A stretch of DNA of 64,000 bases from Akebia trifoliata (GCA_017979445.1 CM030714.1:18099892-18163891); one strand, 5' to 3'; positions 1-12,313 are shown, counted from the stretch's first letter. Numbers and translations are program-made. The notes: generated by a model from the letters alone, not told the origin.

Positions 1-1183
1 CTCCTATTTATAAAGTTTTTAGAAGCATTAGGGTTTGATTAGGGTTTTTTTTAGGGTTTCAATTAGGGTTTTGACTTAGTCTTTAGGGTTTTAGGGTTTT
101 GACTTTAGTCTTATGAATTGACTTGATTAGTTTAGATTAGAGTTTTGATTTAGGGTTTGACCTTAGTCTTATGAGATTGACTCGATTAGTTTAGATTAGG
201 GTTTTGATTTAGGATTTTGACCTTAGACTTATGAGATTGACTCGATTAGTTTAGATTAGAGTTTTGATTTAGGGTTTTGACTTTAGTCTTATGAGATTGA
301 CTTTAATACTTGACTCTAGTCTTACTTAATTGACTTTAATTTTGACTTTAGTCTTATTTGATTGACTTTAATATCTTGACTTTAGTCTTGCTTGATTGAA
401 TTTAAATTTTTGGAGAACCCCCCTCTATTATATCTTTGATTCTTTGGACCCCCAAATTGAGGGGTCCTTAAAGAAATATCTTGCGAACCATCAACAATTT
501 TTCTTGAAAGCCTGATTAATCAATTTTTTGGTTTAAATTTTATAATTAATTTTATTAATGTTTCAGTTTACATTATTTAATGATTTATTTATTAATTTCG
601 AAATTTTTAATTATTAAAATTATGAAATTACCGTTTTGCCCTCGGAGAGGATTTTTTACGTTTTAAGTCGTTTTTCAATGTTCCAAGATGTTTTGGAATC
701 AGTTTCTCATAAGGAATTCAATGAAAAAGTTGATTTTTATCATTTATGAAATTTTTTGTGTGAAATGATCGTGAATTTTATGAGGGGTATTTTCGTAATT
801 TTGTTGAATTTTGTGAAAATTGGTGAAATGATTTATTTGGTTTCGATTTGTTATTTTATGTGTTTGAATGGGTTTTCCTAAGCGTAATGTAGGCTCTAGG
901 GTTGTTTTGATGTTAGAGGTATTTGGTAATTTGGTCATTTTTAGTGATTTTTATCGTGAAGCTTCTTTTTGGTTTGCAAGATGATGATTTCTATGTTTCT
1001 AGGGTCGTATTTACCTAGCGTAGCGTGGTTTCTAAGTTTTGTCAGTTTGAGATACCTCATCCGGATTTCTGAAACATATCTGGTAACAAATGAAGCATTG
1101 GAATAAACATCCATCATTGGGAACCTTTGCGATCGGGTTGACGAGTTGATTAATCAGGAGAGTGCAAAAATGGGGTGTCTACA
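1..1183 (-). mobile_element. LTR of Tat-like family A (subfamily 2), cut by window start
   Basis: On the minus strand this begins TGTAGACACCCC at 1183 and runs off the left edge. It matches the 6419-8148 LTR over the segment from the CTATTTATA box to the terminus. It shares subfamily markers with that copy, such as AAAGAAATATC after the GGGGTCC motif and TTGTTTTGATG/TTGTTTTGAGG. The distal part holds degenerate 60-bp repeats rich in GATTAGGG and TTTGACTTTAGTC. It abuts another LTR of the same family at 1184, so it appears to be inserted into that LTR. Whether it is a solo LTR or part of a longer element cannot be seen here. Confidence 0.85.
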
Positions 1184-2049
1184 GATTGACTTTTAATATC
1201 TTGACTTTAGTCTTACTTGATTGACTTTAATTTTGACTTTAGTTTACTTTGACTTTAGTCTTACTTGATTGACTTTAATTTTTGGAGAACCCCCTCTCAA
1301 TTATATCTTTAATTTTTTGGTCCCCAAATGGAGGGGTTCTTGAATAAATATCTTGGCAACCATCAACAATTTTGCTTGAGAGCCTGATTGATTTTTTTTT
1401 TAATTTTTAAATTAATTTTATTAATGTTTCACTTTAATTATTTAATATTTTATTTATTAATTTCAAAATTTTTAATTATAAAAATTGTAAAATTACCATT
1501 TTGCCCTCGGAGGACTTTTTCTATTTCAAGTCGGTTTTTGATGTTCTAGGATGTTTTAGAATTGATTTTTCATAAGGAATTCAATGGAAATATTGTTTTG
1601 TGTCATTTATGAAATTTTTTGTGTGGAATGGTCGTGAACTTTATGAGGGGCATTTTCATAATTTTGTCGAATTTTGTGAAAATTGACGAAATAATTTATT
1701 TGATTTCGATTTGTTATTTTATGTGCTTAAATGGATTTTCCTAAGCGTATCGTAGGCTCTAGGGATATTTTAAGGTTAGGGGTATTTCAATAATTTGGTC
1801 AATTTTTAGTGATTTTTATCGTAAAGCTTCTTTTTATCTGCAAAATGATGATTTCTATGTTTTTGGGGTCATATTTTCCTAGCATAGCGTGGTTTCTACA
1901 GTTTTGTCAGTTCGAGATATCTCATCCGGATTTCTGAAATATATCTAGTGACAAAATAAAGTAGTGGAATAATCATCCATCATTGGGAACCGTTGTAATC
2001 GGGTTGACGAATTAATTAATCAAGCGAATGCAAAAATGGGGTGTCTACA
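1184..2049 (-). mobile_element. 3' LTR of element A (U3 end; remainder displaced)
   Basis: The minus-strand terminus TGTAGACACCCC lies at 2049, directly after a purine-rich tract. About 870 bp is present, with the conserved blocks GGGTTGACGA, CTCATCCGGATTTCTG and TTTTGCCCTCGGAG. Homology breaks at 1184 where another LTR copy begins. The missing rest should lie to the left of the window. Confidence 0.82.
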
Positions 2050-2063
2050 GATGCCCCTCTTTG
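2050..2063 (-). other. Polypurine tract of element A
   Basis: Read on the minus strand the sequence AAAGAGGGGCATC precedes TGTAGACACC. This is the usual position and composition for plus-strand DNA priming in Tat/Ogre-type retrotransposons. It fixes the element's orientation and the 3' LTR start. Confidence 0.75.
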
Positions 2064-2221
2064 ATAGAGGGTTGAAGCAAACTAGCTAGCAAATCTATTT
2101 TCGTAGATAGTGCGATATCTGAATGCCAAAGCTAGTGACAGTTCATTTCGCAGCCTGATTTAACAATTCGTCAGGGTGTTCGGATCCTTGAGGGTAAAGC
2201 TTTCCCCGAACTAAAAAAAAA

Positions 2222-2555
2222 TGTCAGGTCCTTGAGTGCAAGCTCTCACTGACAGTGTCAGATCCTTGAATTTTAGAAAATTCTCCTTGACTGATATAAC
2301 AACTGTGCAAGTGTGTGCACTTAAAATCTGAGATAAATTTCAAAGAGTTTAAGTTGGAACTGTGTAAAATCTGAGCATAAATTGAGTATAAACTGAGCAT
2401 AATTTGAACATAAACTGAGCATAAACTGAGCATAGACTGAGTATAAACTGAGCATAACTGAGCATAAACTAAGCATAGACTGAGTATAAACTGAGCATAA
2501 CTGAGCATAATCTAAGTATAATTTGAGCATAAACTGAGCATAATTCCGAGAAAAC
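2222..2555. repeat. Short tandem repeat array, 11-bp class (ctgagcataaa)
   Basis: Variants of CTGAGCATAAA and CTGAGTATAAA follow one another from about 2360 to 2545, with a less regular lead-in. They lie just inside the 3' LTR of element A. Arrays in this position fit the known hypervariable 3' untranslated region of Tat/Ogre elements. Open frames across it are repeat artefacts. Confidence 0.8.
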
Positions 2556-2564
2556 CCTCAACGG

Positions 2565-3005
2565 TAATTAATCAAAATCCAAGATAACCCTTGGCGGCAA
2601 CTGAACAAAATCCAAGATAACCCTTGACGGCATTTGCGCAAAATCCAAGATAACCCTTGGCGGCAACTGAGCAAAATCCAAGTTAACCCTTGGCGGCAAC
2701 TGAGCAAAGTCCAAGATAACCCTTAGTGGTAACTGAGAAAAATCCAAGATAACCCTTGGTGGCATTTGAGCAAAATCCAAGATAGCCCTTGGCGGCAACT
2801 GAGCAAAATCCAAGATAACCCTTAGCAGCATCTGAGCAAAATCCAAGTTAACCCTTGGCGGTAACTGAGAAAAATCCAAGATAACCCTTGGCGGAAACTG
2901 AGCAAAATCCAAGATAACCCTTGTCGACAACTGAACGAAATCCAAGATAACCCTTGGTGAAAACTGAGCAAAATCCAAGATAACCCTTGACGGCACTGAG
3001 CAAAA
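2565..3005. repeat. 33-bp tandem repeat array (about 13 units)
   Basis: The unit is about 33 bp with core CCAAGATAACCCTTGGCGG followed by CAACTGAGCAAAAT. Around 13 copies run with small substitutions. Because the period is a multiple of three, the minus strand stays open for 142 codons, repeating an 11-residue unit such as PPRVILDFAQL. Position in the 3' noncoding region of element A and absence of a homologous protein argue for a satellite-like array rather than a gene. The core CCAAG...CTTGG is a short imperfect palindrome. Confidence 0.88.
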
Positions 3006-3410
3006 TTGACAGAGGAATGAATGAATTTCGGAAAAACATGACTGAATCTTGAGAAAAATGAATCTGGATGAGAGTAAAAATGAACCTGGAGAATAATGAT
3101 TGAATCGGGAAATGAATGAATGAATTTGAAAGATAATGAATCTGGAAGAAAATGATCGAATCTGGGAAATAATTAATGAACCTGGAAAGAATCAAGGAAA
3201 TAATGAATGAATCCGAAAATAAATTTTGAAAATAATGAATGAATCCAGGAATAAATCTGGGAAATAATGAATAAACTAGGGAAAGAATGAATGAATTTGA
3301 AAAACTTTTGAGTAGAATAAAACTTGAAGGTTGAGAAAACCTCTAGGAAAAAATCAACAAGTTTGGAGATACTTTTATCCCTGAACAAAAAATGAATAAA
3401 CACTAATGAA
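3006..3410. repeat. Degenerate ATGAATGAAT/GAATCTGG repeat array
   Basis: Irregular units of about 30-40 bp carry ATGAATGAAT, AATCTGG and GGGAAATAATGAATGAA. The array continues the repeats of 2222-3005 within the 3' region of element A but with an unrelated unit. Confidence 0.6.
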
Positions 3411-5635
3411 AAGAAAATTTAAAAAGAAAACCTTGAAAACTTCTGTTCAAAACATATTAGGCATCTCATTCTCTTTGGGCACATGTTCTAAAATGATCTT
3501 TAAATCAGAATTTCTTTCTTTTTGATAAATCTGGTTTCATAATATTTAGATTTATTAAGATGGTCAATTTTTATTAGGTCAAGATTGCTAAACAGACGAC
3601 TTGAACACATGAAACATAACAAGAACTTCTACGACTGAGGTAAAAAAAATGCCCTTATTTAGAGATGACAAAGAATAGACGAACATGCTTGACTCAAATG
3701 ACCTCATCCTTTGAAATTCTAAGACTCTTAAGAGCATCATATATGCAATTTTGAATAGATGAACATTACTTGAAAAACTTAAAATTTGATGAACATTGAA
3801 AGTTTGGATTTTTCTTTCGAAGTTTGAAATTAATCTGTCTTTCTTCCTTTCAGATCATTTAATCATATGAACATTCCTTCTAAAATCAAAGATGATCACG
3901 ATGTCTTTTGAGTTTTATCAACTTTGATTTTGATATTGTCCTTCGTCTGATCTTTCTACTGCGGCATGAACCTTGAAAGAAGTTTCAGAGATTCTCCCCT
4001 CAGACTCTTCTTTGATGGTGTCTTAACTTTTGCCTAGATTGCCCTTCTGAATTTTCAATCTAGCAGGCTAGGATTTTTTTTATTTTTTATATACTCTTCT
4101 TTTTGCTTAGGTCGCCCTTTCAGGTTTTCAACCTAACAAGCTTTCATTTTTTTCTTTTTACCTTGAATTTTGCCTAAGTCACCCTTACGGGTTTTCAACC
4201 TAGTAGACTTTTACTTTTCTTCATTAAGAGATCCTTATTAGCGATAGCACGAACTTTCATTGACCATTCTATGTAATACCTAAGAAGAATTTTTAGGTGG
4301 GCTTAGGAGGGTTTAGAAAGAAATGATATATGGTTCAAAATCCCCAAAAAATTGCCCCTAGTCTATTGTACTTTCCATTTCTAAGTATCTTTTTTCTTTG
4401 ATTTTTTTTATTTAAAAAAAATGCCCCTAGTTTGGCATTCTTGATTTTCTTTCTTCTATACTTTGGATGAAAGATTTTTCTTTGAAAAATACTCTCTTCT
4501 TTATTCATTTTTTCTTTGTGTTTATTCTAGGAGTAGAAATCTTTTTTTTTTTTTTGAACCAGGCCCGAAGTAACTTTTCAGGTTGCCTACATACCCCAAT
4601 TTAGTTTGGGATCGGGTCTAAACGTAGTTCAAAATACCCTCCCCTAGGCTGGTTGGTTGATGTGGTTTAGAAAAAAAATGGTTATCTTTTTATATTGGAT
4701 AGAGGGGCTACTAAGGAAAATATTTTTTTTGAAAAAGGGTGAGATTGGGAAAAGTGCATCGATCAAAGAAAGGTCTCCTTAAATGGGGTATCACATAATT
4801 TGATTGAGGTTAGTTAATGCTTTGCCTTGTAAGTTCTCTTTGATGATAACTGATCTGCCCTAGTTGGGCTCACACTTCTGAACAAGTGATTTCATTTTTA
4901 ACATTAAGTACCTGAGCTGGTCTTCTTTTATAGTATTGATTTTCAATTCTGGCTCTTAGAGATAGTATTTTCTCTAAAGAAAAAATTTTGCCCCTTAGTT
5001 GATGCCCCTTTTTGGCATTATATAATGTTCCTTTCCTTGATACCTGGGATAGTAAATTCAGAACGCTGTGATCTTAAAGTGTTTAATCTAATTTGATGGA
5101 TTACTTTTAGTATTTGAACTCATTGGTGACATTTGATTTTTCTGAGTGTAATTCATGCTCCAAATTTTCTATCTCTTGACTATGACTCCCTCGAGGTGCG
5201 ATGTGTCTTTGAACTGTCAGAATAACCTCTGATTCTAGAGATATAGGTCGTGCCCATATCATAAGACCAAAGATTCATTGTTGAATGCTCACATTAGGCG
5301 TATCCTCATAGGATCGTGCAAAAACATCTCTGAACTCCTTAAGTAAATCCATTATTTTCTCATGTTCCTCTAGGGATTGGACAGTTTTGATTCGCACTTC
5401 TCAAGAATTATCCTTAGATTCAATTTTTAATCAAATTCATTTTTAAAATTTGAAGACTTGTTGCACACATGATAATCGAAAGAATCTTTTTATTTCATTG
5501 GAATGGAAGGATTCCATTATTAACCTAGAACAATGACCTTTGTAAAAAGAAATACTATTTGAAACTTGACACAACTTGAAAATAATAGAAATACTAGGAT
5601 AATTAGATGGTGTTTTATCCAACAGATTCAACATT
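3411..5635 (-). other. 3' noncoding region of element A
   Basis: No coding potential of retroelement type is seen on either strand. Several blocks match element B (18480-19040) in inverted orientation. Examples are the segment around 4561-4625 (CCCGAAGTAACTTTTCAGG, ACCCCAATTTAGTTTGGGA) and the repeated TTTTGCCTAGATTGCCCTT / TTTTGCCTAAGTCACCCTT blocks at 4030-4210. Where integrase would be expected there is only this AT-rich sequence. Confidence 0.6.
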
Positions 5636-6271
5636 TCACTTAAAGGTTATCTTGCCTGCATCGATGAGGTCTTGAATAGCATGGCGGAGAGATATACATT
5701 TGTCGGTGTAATGACTTGTAACTTGGTGAAACTCATAGGATTAGTGACTTTCGTCATTACTTTGAAGGGCATTGGGTACGGATTTAGGCTGTAATAATCC
5801 TTTCTTTATTAACATCCTCAAGGCGATACTCAAGGTCATCCCGAGATTATCAAACTTTCTTCTAGGTTTGGATCGCTTAACAACATTAACTATCGATTGT
5901 GTTGGATTTGAGTTAGTGACCTTCAGACTAAAATGCTTCATAAACTCTTCCATGATTTCTTCCCAAGTATGAAGTCGAAACTGTATTAGCAATGTAAGCC
6001 ATTCAGGAGCGGGTCCTTTGAGAGTGGTGCAAAATAATTGTGCAATTTGTTCATTCCCTAGACCTCGAAGATACATGTCCCCAACATACGAGCATAGGTG
6101 AGTTCTTGGACAAGAAATTCCGTCGTATTTAAGCATGCTTAGTAATTCATATTTTTTTGAAGTATCGATTCTAGTTGTTGAATCCAATCTATGTCTATCT
6201 TCGTTATCTTGGTATGCCCCCATCGGATGGCATTGGCAAGCATGATTCATTTTGTTCACAAAATCTTGCAT
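5636..6271 (-). pseudogene. gag: gag remnant of element A (Tat-type capsid plus His/Cys knuckle-like end)
   Basis: The minus-strand frame 6271-5741 encodes 176 residues containing a retrotransposon gag core: KYDG near the middle, then GNEQIAQLFCTTLKGPAPEW and HTWEEIMEEFMKHF. This corresponds to the PF03732-type gag segment in which a fold ending in a conserved W precedes a W-E-x-F helix. An in-frame TAA at 5741-5743 interrupts it. The same frame then resumes with YEFHQVTSHYTDKC and HAIQDLIDAGKI, the characteristic C-terminal nucleocapsid-like tail of Tat/Ogre gag, until TGA at 5636-5638. The usual first knuckle cysteine is replaced by Y. The protein is much shorter than a normal Tat gag, so internal deletion is likely. 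The ATG at 6271 is only the first available start. No pol follows. Confidence 0.75.
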
Positions 6272-6413
6272 GATTTGACGTAGATTAGTCGTGCTGAAAA
6301 TTGATGATCCTTCGAAAACAAATTAGAGATCACGATCAACAAGGGCAAAGGATTTGACCAAACAATAGAGACTATGCTTAAACAGCAAGTTAGTTGACTT
6401 GATAGAATGACCG

Positions 6414-8153
6414 GGGTATGAAAGCGCCCTCGATCCGCGGGGTGCGCGGATCCGCTTTTGACCCTTGAGGTTTGGGAGTCGCCACCTAGTTATTGTGGTC
6501 TAGGAACCAAACTGACTCTAACATGGATAAAAAGAACTAATCTACCACAAAAAATCTGAATTCAGGGATCATGTTACGGGGTTGGAAGGTGTTAGGCACC
6601 AACCCCGCCCGGCCAAAGCCGGTCTCTACTAACTTTCCAAATATATCACATTGCTAAAAACCTAGATAAAAATAAAAAAATTACATACCTTTCCGATAGC
6701 AAGGGTTTTGTTCCCTCAGATCTGACAAAAAGAGCTCTTTGTACTGTACTCCCTTGCTTCGTTCTGTCTCCGGATTTGACTTCGAATCTCCTAGATCAAG
6801 GTATCTCCTTGTTTTTGGATCTGAACTCTTCAAGTTTGTTGTGGATTTGGGGGTGTTTTTGGAGGGATTTTAGGTGTTTTCTAGACTAAAATTGAAGGAG
6901 GGATGTTAGGTAAGGAGTTGGGGCTCCAAAACTAGGGTTTATGGGGGGCTAGGGGAGCTTCTAGACCTACTTCTCTTAGGGTTTATCATTTGATTTTTTT
7001 TGAAAATAGGGTGTGAGCACCTCTATTTATAGATGTTTTTAGGGGTTGATTTGGATAGAGTTAGTGTTTAATTAGAGATCTTTTAATTAGAGTTGTGTTT
7101 TGGTTAGACTTATTTTAGGTAGAATTGTGTTTTAATTAGAATTGTTTTAAGTTTTTAAGTTAAAACTCTATTAGATTGAGTTATTATTTAATTAGAACTC
7201 TATTATGACTTTTGGTCTTATTTGATTGACTTTTAATGTTTTGACTTTAGTCTTAATTGATTGACTTTTAATATCTTGACTTCAGTCTTGCTTAATTGAC
7301 TTTAATTTTGACTTCAGTTTCACTTGATTGACTTTAATACCTTGACTTCAGTCTTTCTTGATTTACTTTTAATTTTTGGAGAACCCCCCTCCATTATTTC
7401 TTTAATTCTTTGGACCCCCAAATGGAGGGGTCCTTAAAGAAATATCCCACGAACCCTCAACAATTTTGCCTGAGAGTCCGATTAATCGATTTTTTAGGTT
7501 CAAAATATTAAATTAATTAATGTTTCACTTTAATTATTTAATGTTTTATTTATTAATTTCGAATTTTTTAATTATGAAAATTGTGAAATTACCGTTTTGC
7601 CCCCGGAGAGGACTTTTCACGTTTTAAGTCGGTTTTTAATGTTCTAGGATGTTTTAGAATCGATTTTTCGTAAGGAATTCAATGGAAATATTATTTTGTG
7701 TCATTTATGAAGTTTTTGTGTGAAATGGTTGTGAACTTTATGAGGGGCATTTTCGTAATTTTTGTCGAATTCTTTTAAAATTGGTGAAATGATTTATTTG
7801 GTTCCGATTTATTATTTTATGTGTTCGAGAGAGTTTTCCTAAGCGTAACGTAGGCTCTAGGGTTGTTTTGAGGTTAGGGGTATTTTGGTAATTTGATAAT
7901 TTTTTAGTGATTTTTATCGTGAAGTTTCTTTTTGGTCTGCAAGATGATGATTTCTATGTTTCTGGGGTCGTATTTTCCTAGCGTAGCGTGGTTTCTAAGG
8001 TTTTGTCAGTTCGAGATACCTCATCCGGATTTCTGAAACATATCTGGTAACAAAATAAAGCAATGGAATACACATCCATCATTGGGAATCATTGCAATCG
8101 AATTGACGAGTTGATTAATCAGGCGAGTGCAAAAATGGGGTGTCTACAGGGTA
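6414..8153 (-). mobile_element. Solo LTR, family A, with TSD GGGTA
   Basis: The LTR spans 6419-8148 (1730 bp). On the minus strand it begins TGTAGACACCCC and ends CGAGGGCGCTTTCA. The 5-bp direct repeats GGGTA occur at 6414-6418 and 8149-8153. There is no internal domain or second LTR, so this is a solo LTR formed by LTR-LTR recombination after insertion into element A. A probable promoter box CTATTTATA lies near 7022-7030 and tandem TTGACTTTAGTCTTACTTGA units at about 7200-7370. Confidence 0.93.
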
Positions 8154-9766
8154 AAGACACAAAGTAGGTTGATGTAGAATGTCTTAGAGCACTTTCGACC
8201 AAATAAAATATTTCCTTCTTTATTGAATCTAGATGCATCATTTATCATTACCAGGTTTACCAAAATAAGAAATTAATACAATGACCTACAGTCCGATGGG
8301 CAAAGTGATGTGACCAATTCATTTCATCAGATGCAAGCATAATGAAATAATAGGAACCCGTTGATTTAACTAGTTCCATAAATGAAACCACGCGTCCAAT
8401 CAAGTCGTTAGTTCTATTTAGAACTATCTAACCGAATTGACTAAATTAGACTTCTTTGCTTGTAATCAATTGATCCATTTGATCATGTAAAAGTTGATCA
8501 AAAAGTTTATTCCAAATAGGTCAATCGATTAACTACGAACTAACTAGATCCATAGGTATTTTAGTACGTTTCCAAGGTTCATGCAAAATATATCTTTGTA
8601 AGTCTTTATTTTATTTTCTTTTGGAAAGTATTTTCTTTTGAAGAATCTTTTCTTTTTGGGAAATAATTTATTTTGAAAAATATTTTCTTTTGGGAAATAA
8701 TTTCTTTTGGAAATTTCTTTCTAATGAAATATTTTTTTTTTTGGAAAAATACTTTTCTTCATTTAAGATGGGTTGAAAATCGAATTGGAAAAGGCTTTGA
8801 ATTCTATTTTGATTTAAATGGCCCGACTCATTATGATCATTAGATCGAGATGGACTGGGTCATTATGAATCATTGCCAAGTTTTAAAATGGATTTTTTAT
8901 TGGGTTGGTACACCTAGTAATACAGTAGTTTCAAATCAGGTTAAACAAAAATATTTATCATTGAGGACAAAACACACATTCCTAATCTCATCATTCATGA
9001 GGTCCGATGCCAATAAGCAACCCGGGAACACCCACGATAAATTCAAGTTGTGACCTAAATGGGAGGTTTCTAGACTCTAAGCTTACTACGTGTAATGCAT
9101 TTTTATCTGGCCACCCTTGCCCAGGTATACCTATATACTTCTCAAGTGTACTTAATCAGACGGCACGTGGTGACTTGGTTTGATATACCATATAGGTGAT
9201 AATTTAAAATTTAAATTCACTTCTCTGAAGCCAAAAATAGCCAGTTTAATCCCCAGATCAGAGGTGGCGCGCGATGCTTGAGCAAAGGCACTCTTAAATC
9301 ACCTCTTTTCTAGAATAGACATAGTCTATCCTCCTAGTACCGTAGTACATCGGAGCAAGATCTCGCTTAGGCACTGGTTTTGACCAAGAAGTGCAATTGA
9401 TGTACTTGGATCATCTTTGATATACCTATAGGTATGGGTCAAGAGTTGTAGCTTTTATAAATGGTTAGGCATCCCATCAGGGGACCGACCACGTACTAGT
9501 ACTAAGTTGGTAAACGGGACATGTGACTGTGAGGCTCACAATAGGTCAAAGGCTCATGTCTTTCCATCCTGAGTGCATCGATATACCTTTCAGAGTCACC
9601 TGATTAGACGGTACTGATGCCCCAGTTTGATATACCCTAAGGTACGTGACTGGAGTTGTGGTTTTCATGAATGACATCGCATCTCCGAAGAGACCGGACC
9701 ACGCACTAGTGCCACGTTGGCTATAAGGGACATGCAACGTGCAATGCAATAATATAAACGTGCTAG
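8154..9766 (-). other. Leader region of element A with diverged repeats
   Basis: No gene. At 8580-8780 about six units of a TTTTCTTTTGGGAAATAATT-like motif occur. From 9110 to 9750 three diverged blocks contain TTTGATATACC, a GGACCG..CCACG(T/C)ACTAGT motif and GGGACATG. Similar text (TGTATACT..GGTATGCATCGAGG) occurs at 38940-39060 and 48560-48700 in the leaders of elements D and C. This places the segment between PBS and gag on the minus strand. Confidence 0.55.
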
Positions 9767-10446
9767 TGGTGTGTGCAAAATAGGGTGGGGTATGCCCGGG
9801 GCCTTTTCAAACACATGGGCCCATGGGCCTGATCATATCGTTACAACCTTGATTTCAAATATCGAACAAAATATACACACCAACATCCATTATATACAAT
9901 TCATAGTTGAAGCATGCATATCATCGATTAAATTCATGGCAAATCAATCACTGAATAATTGATTAGATTCAACATTGAGATAGGCACAATTTTGTTAATT
10001 TTTAAGGTCCAGTCGGGGATTATTTTGGGTGACCCTAAATAAATTAAGATTTTAACAAATATTAGATTGAGGATAGAATGATTGTTGTGAACATAAGGAG
10101 TTATGATTTTTTTTATTTTTATTTTTTTCCACGTGGCAAGGTCCACAACAAATTTTTTTTTTGAGGAACATGCATAGCAAACCTTTTTTTGTTCAAAAAT
10201 TCTCTTAAGTTTGTTACTTAAGAAACTTTGGGGTAAGAATCTGGCTAGCCTGACTAATCCATTAAGATTTTCGATCTTACTAAGAGTCGTTGGGCCAACA
10301 CCATAACAACTATCCAATGCCACAAGTTTTATAAAGAATAAATAAAATAAAATGACACTTGAAATTCCATATTTAGAATTAAAATTCAGCGATTAGAACC
10401 TTGATTGCATTGGATAATAAAGAAAGAAATTGAGGTTTTTACCAAT

Positions 10447-10700
10447 GATCAAGATCCAAAATGCTATTTTTTTTATTTATTAAAAAAAACAGAATTTTTT
10501 ATTTAAAAAAAACAGATTTCTTTTATTAAAAAAACAAATTTCTATCATTTAGAAAAAACAGATTTTTTTTATTGAAAAAAACAAATTTTTTATGTTAAAA
10601 AAAACATATTATTTTTTATGTTAAAAAAAAACAGATTTTTTTTTTATTTATTTAAGAAAACAGATTTTTCTTTTTATTTGAAAAAACAGATTTTTTTTCA
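10447..10700. repeat. A/T-rich tandem repeats (aaaaaacagatttttt unit)
   Basis: At least eight variants of AAAAAACAGATTTTTTTTAT follow one another with spacing of roughly 25-40 bp. Each contains A-tract/T-tract symmetry. Confidence 0.7.
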
Positions 10701-12310
10701 AACTCTAGAAGACTACGTCAAATTGTTTTACTTGTCAATCCAAGTGGGTCCAACAACATTGAGTAAGATGTAATATCTTACTAACTTAGTCATGCTAGCG
10801 TGACCCATAAAGTGGGTTCCAAACCAAGTTGGTTTGTTGTGTAACAAACTTTCAAATATCGTTTTTTTGAAAAAAAAAAAAAATAAGGTGCCAATTGACA
10901 ATATTAGGAGTGATCAACATGCGAGAGAGAGGTGTTCACCATTAACACCTCAGTTTTCCATGTTAAGTGCCCACTTTACTAATATTTGTCACAAAAACAA
11001 CAGAATCCATCCACTATGTTCTGTCAATCTCCGTTGAAGTAGTGGCCATCCCTCTCTATTCCACTCACAGAAGTAGAAGAATCCGTGACTCCAAGCAAAA
11101 TTATCCAATTTGGATGTTTCTTTGAACGACTAACACCACCTTACAAACCCATCAACTGACCATTAAATCACCTCCACCTCAATCATGTATAAAAGTGAGT
11201 GTATAGCTGCCAGAGAGTTCCTGTAGATGCACGAATTGGCTCTACACTTTCCTTCTCTTTAAGCTCGGGAGGACCTGCAAATCAGCCCACTCCGACGATC
11301 AAGTTAGACAAATTGATCAGTGTAATGTTTTTTGAGAAGAAGAATTCCAACCCCTTTTACTCACAGTTTTCTTCTTTATATAGGTGTTCAACTTGATCGT
11401 TTTCTGTGCCACCCCTTGAGGTGACCTAGGGTAGTTAGCCTACTCTCTGACATGTCAGCTGTAGGAGTTGTTGCAACTGCCCTATCACTTCTGAGAAAAT
11501 CGGAGTTGGTCTGACATGACGTGGGTTGTCAGGACTGACTGTCTATCACTGGCACACCTGTCAAATCTGTCCTACCGACCTATGAGACAGTTGCCCGGAC
11601 CACTTCACCGGCTAATGGCTTAGTTCCGAGCTTAGAATCCATGCATTCGTCGGGGTTAATAAACCGAGCATGAGTCGCGGTTCGTCCGACCTTAAAATCA
11701 TTAATCTCTGGCCCTTATTTGAGCCACGTGTCTGTGCTCAAGAATTTTCCCCCACAGTTCCAAAAAGGGAAGAAACAAGCATCTTTTAAATTTTTTTAAT
11801 GTTGCTTCTATCACAACTCTCATGATAAAAACATGTGCTGTGTTTTTTTTTTTTTTTGTAAACATAAGTGTTGCAGCCAGCACAACTCATAGCAAAAATG
11901 TTTTTTTTTTTAATTTATCTACATTGCTACCATCAACACACAACTCATCTCCTTTTCAATTTTTTCTTTTCTTATCAATTTCGATTGAGAAAGAGAGAGA
12001 GAGACGTCCTTTCCTCTTTGATGTTTCATCTTTCTCTTTTAAGAAGGAGATAGGAAATAGAAAAAACGTTCTTCTACTATCGGCACACCCATCACTACAT
12101 TAAAGTATTGTTGATTAAAAACGGATTTCTACTAGGGGAACCCCACCGTATAATAGATTTAAAACAAAGGGTAAGTGATGTTCACACTTACAGTACCCTT
12201 TAAAAAAATTTCAGATTTTTATTTGCTGTCAACGGACATCATAACCTGCTTAAAAAACTGTACATATAAAAAGGACAAATAAGAAAACATTGATAATCAA
12301 CAAATCAAAC

Positions 12311-12313
<3 letters not shown>

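Noticed and set aside
1..130. Interstitial telomere or chromosome end
   Set aside because: TTTAGGG motifs are irregular and confined to A-family LTR sequence, recurring at 43500-43735.
2568..2996. 142-codon minus-strand ORF as a real repeat protein gene
   Set aside because: It consists entirely of the 33-bp satellite unit, lies in a retrotransposon 3' noncoding region, and has no promoter or homologue I can name.
11822..12103. 93-codon plus-strand ORF with hydrophobic N-terminus
   Set aside because: Poly-T and pyrimidine tracts create Phe/Leu/Ser-rich text in two overlapping frames; no domain or homologue recognised.
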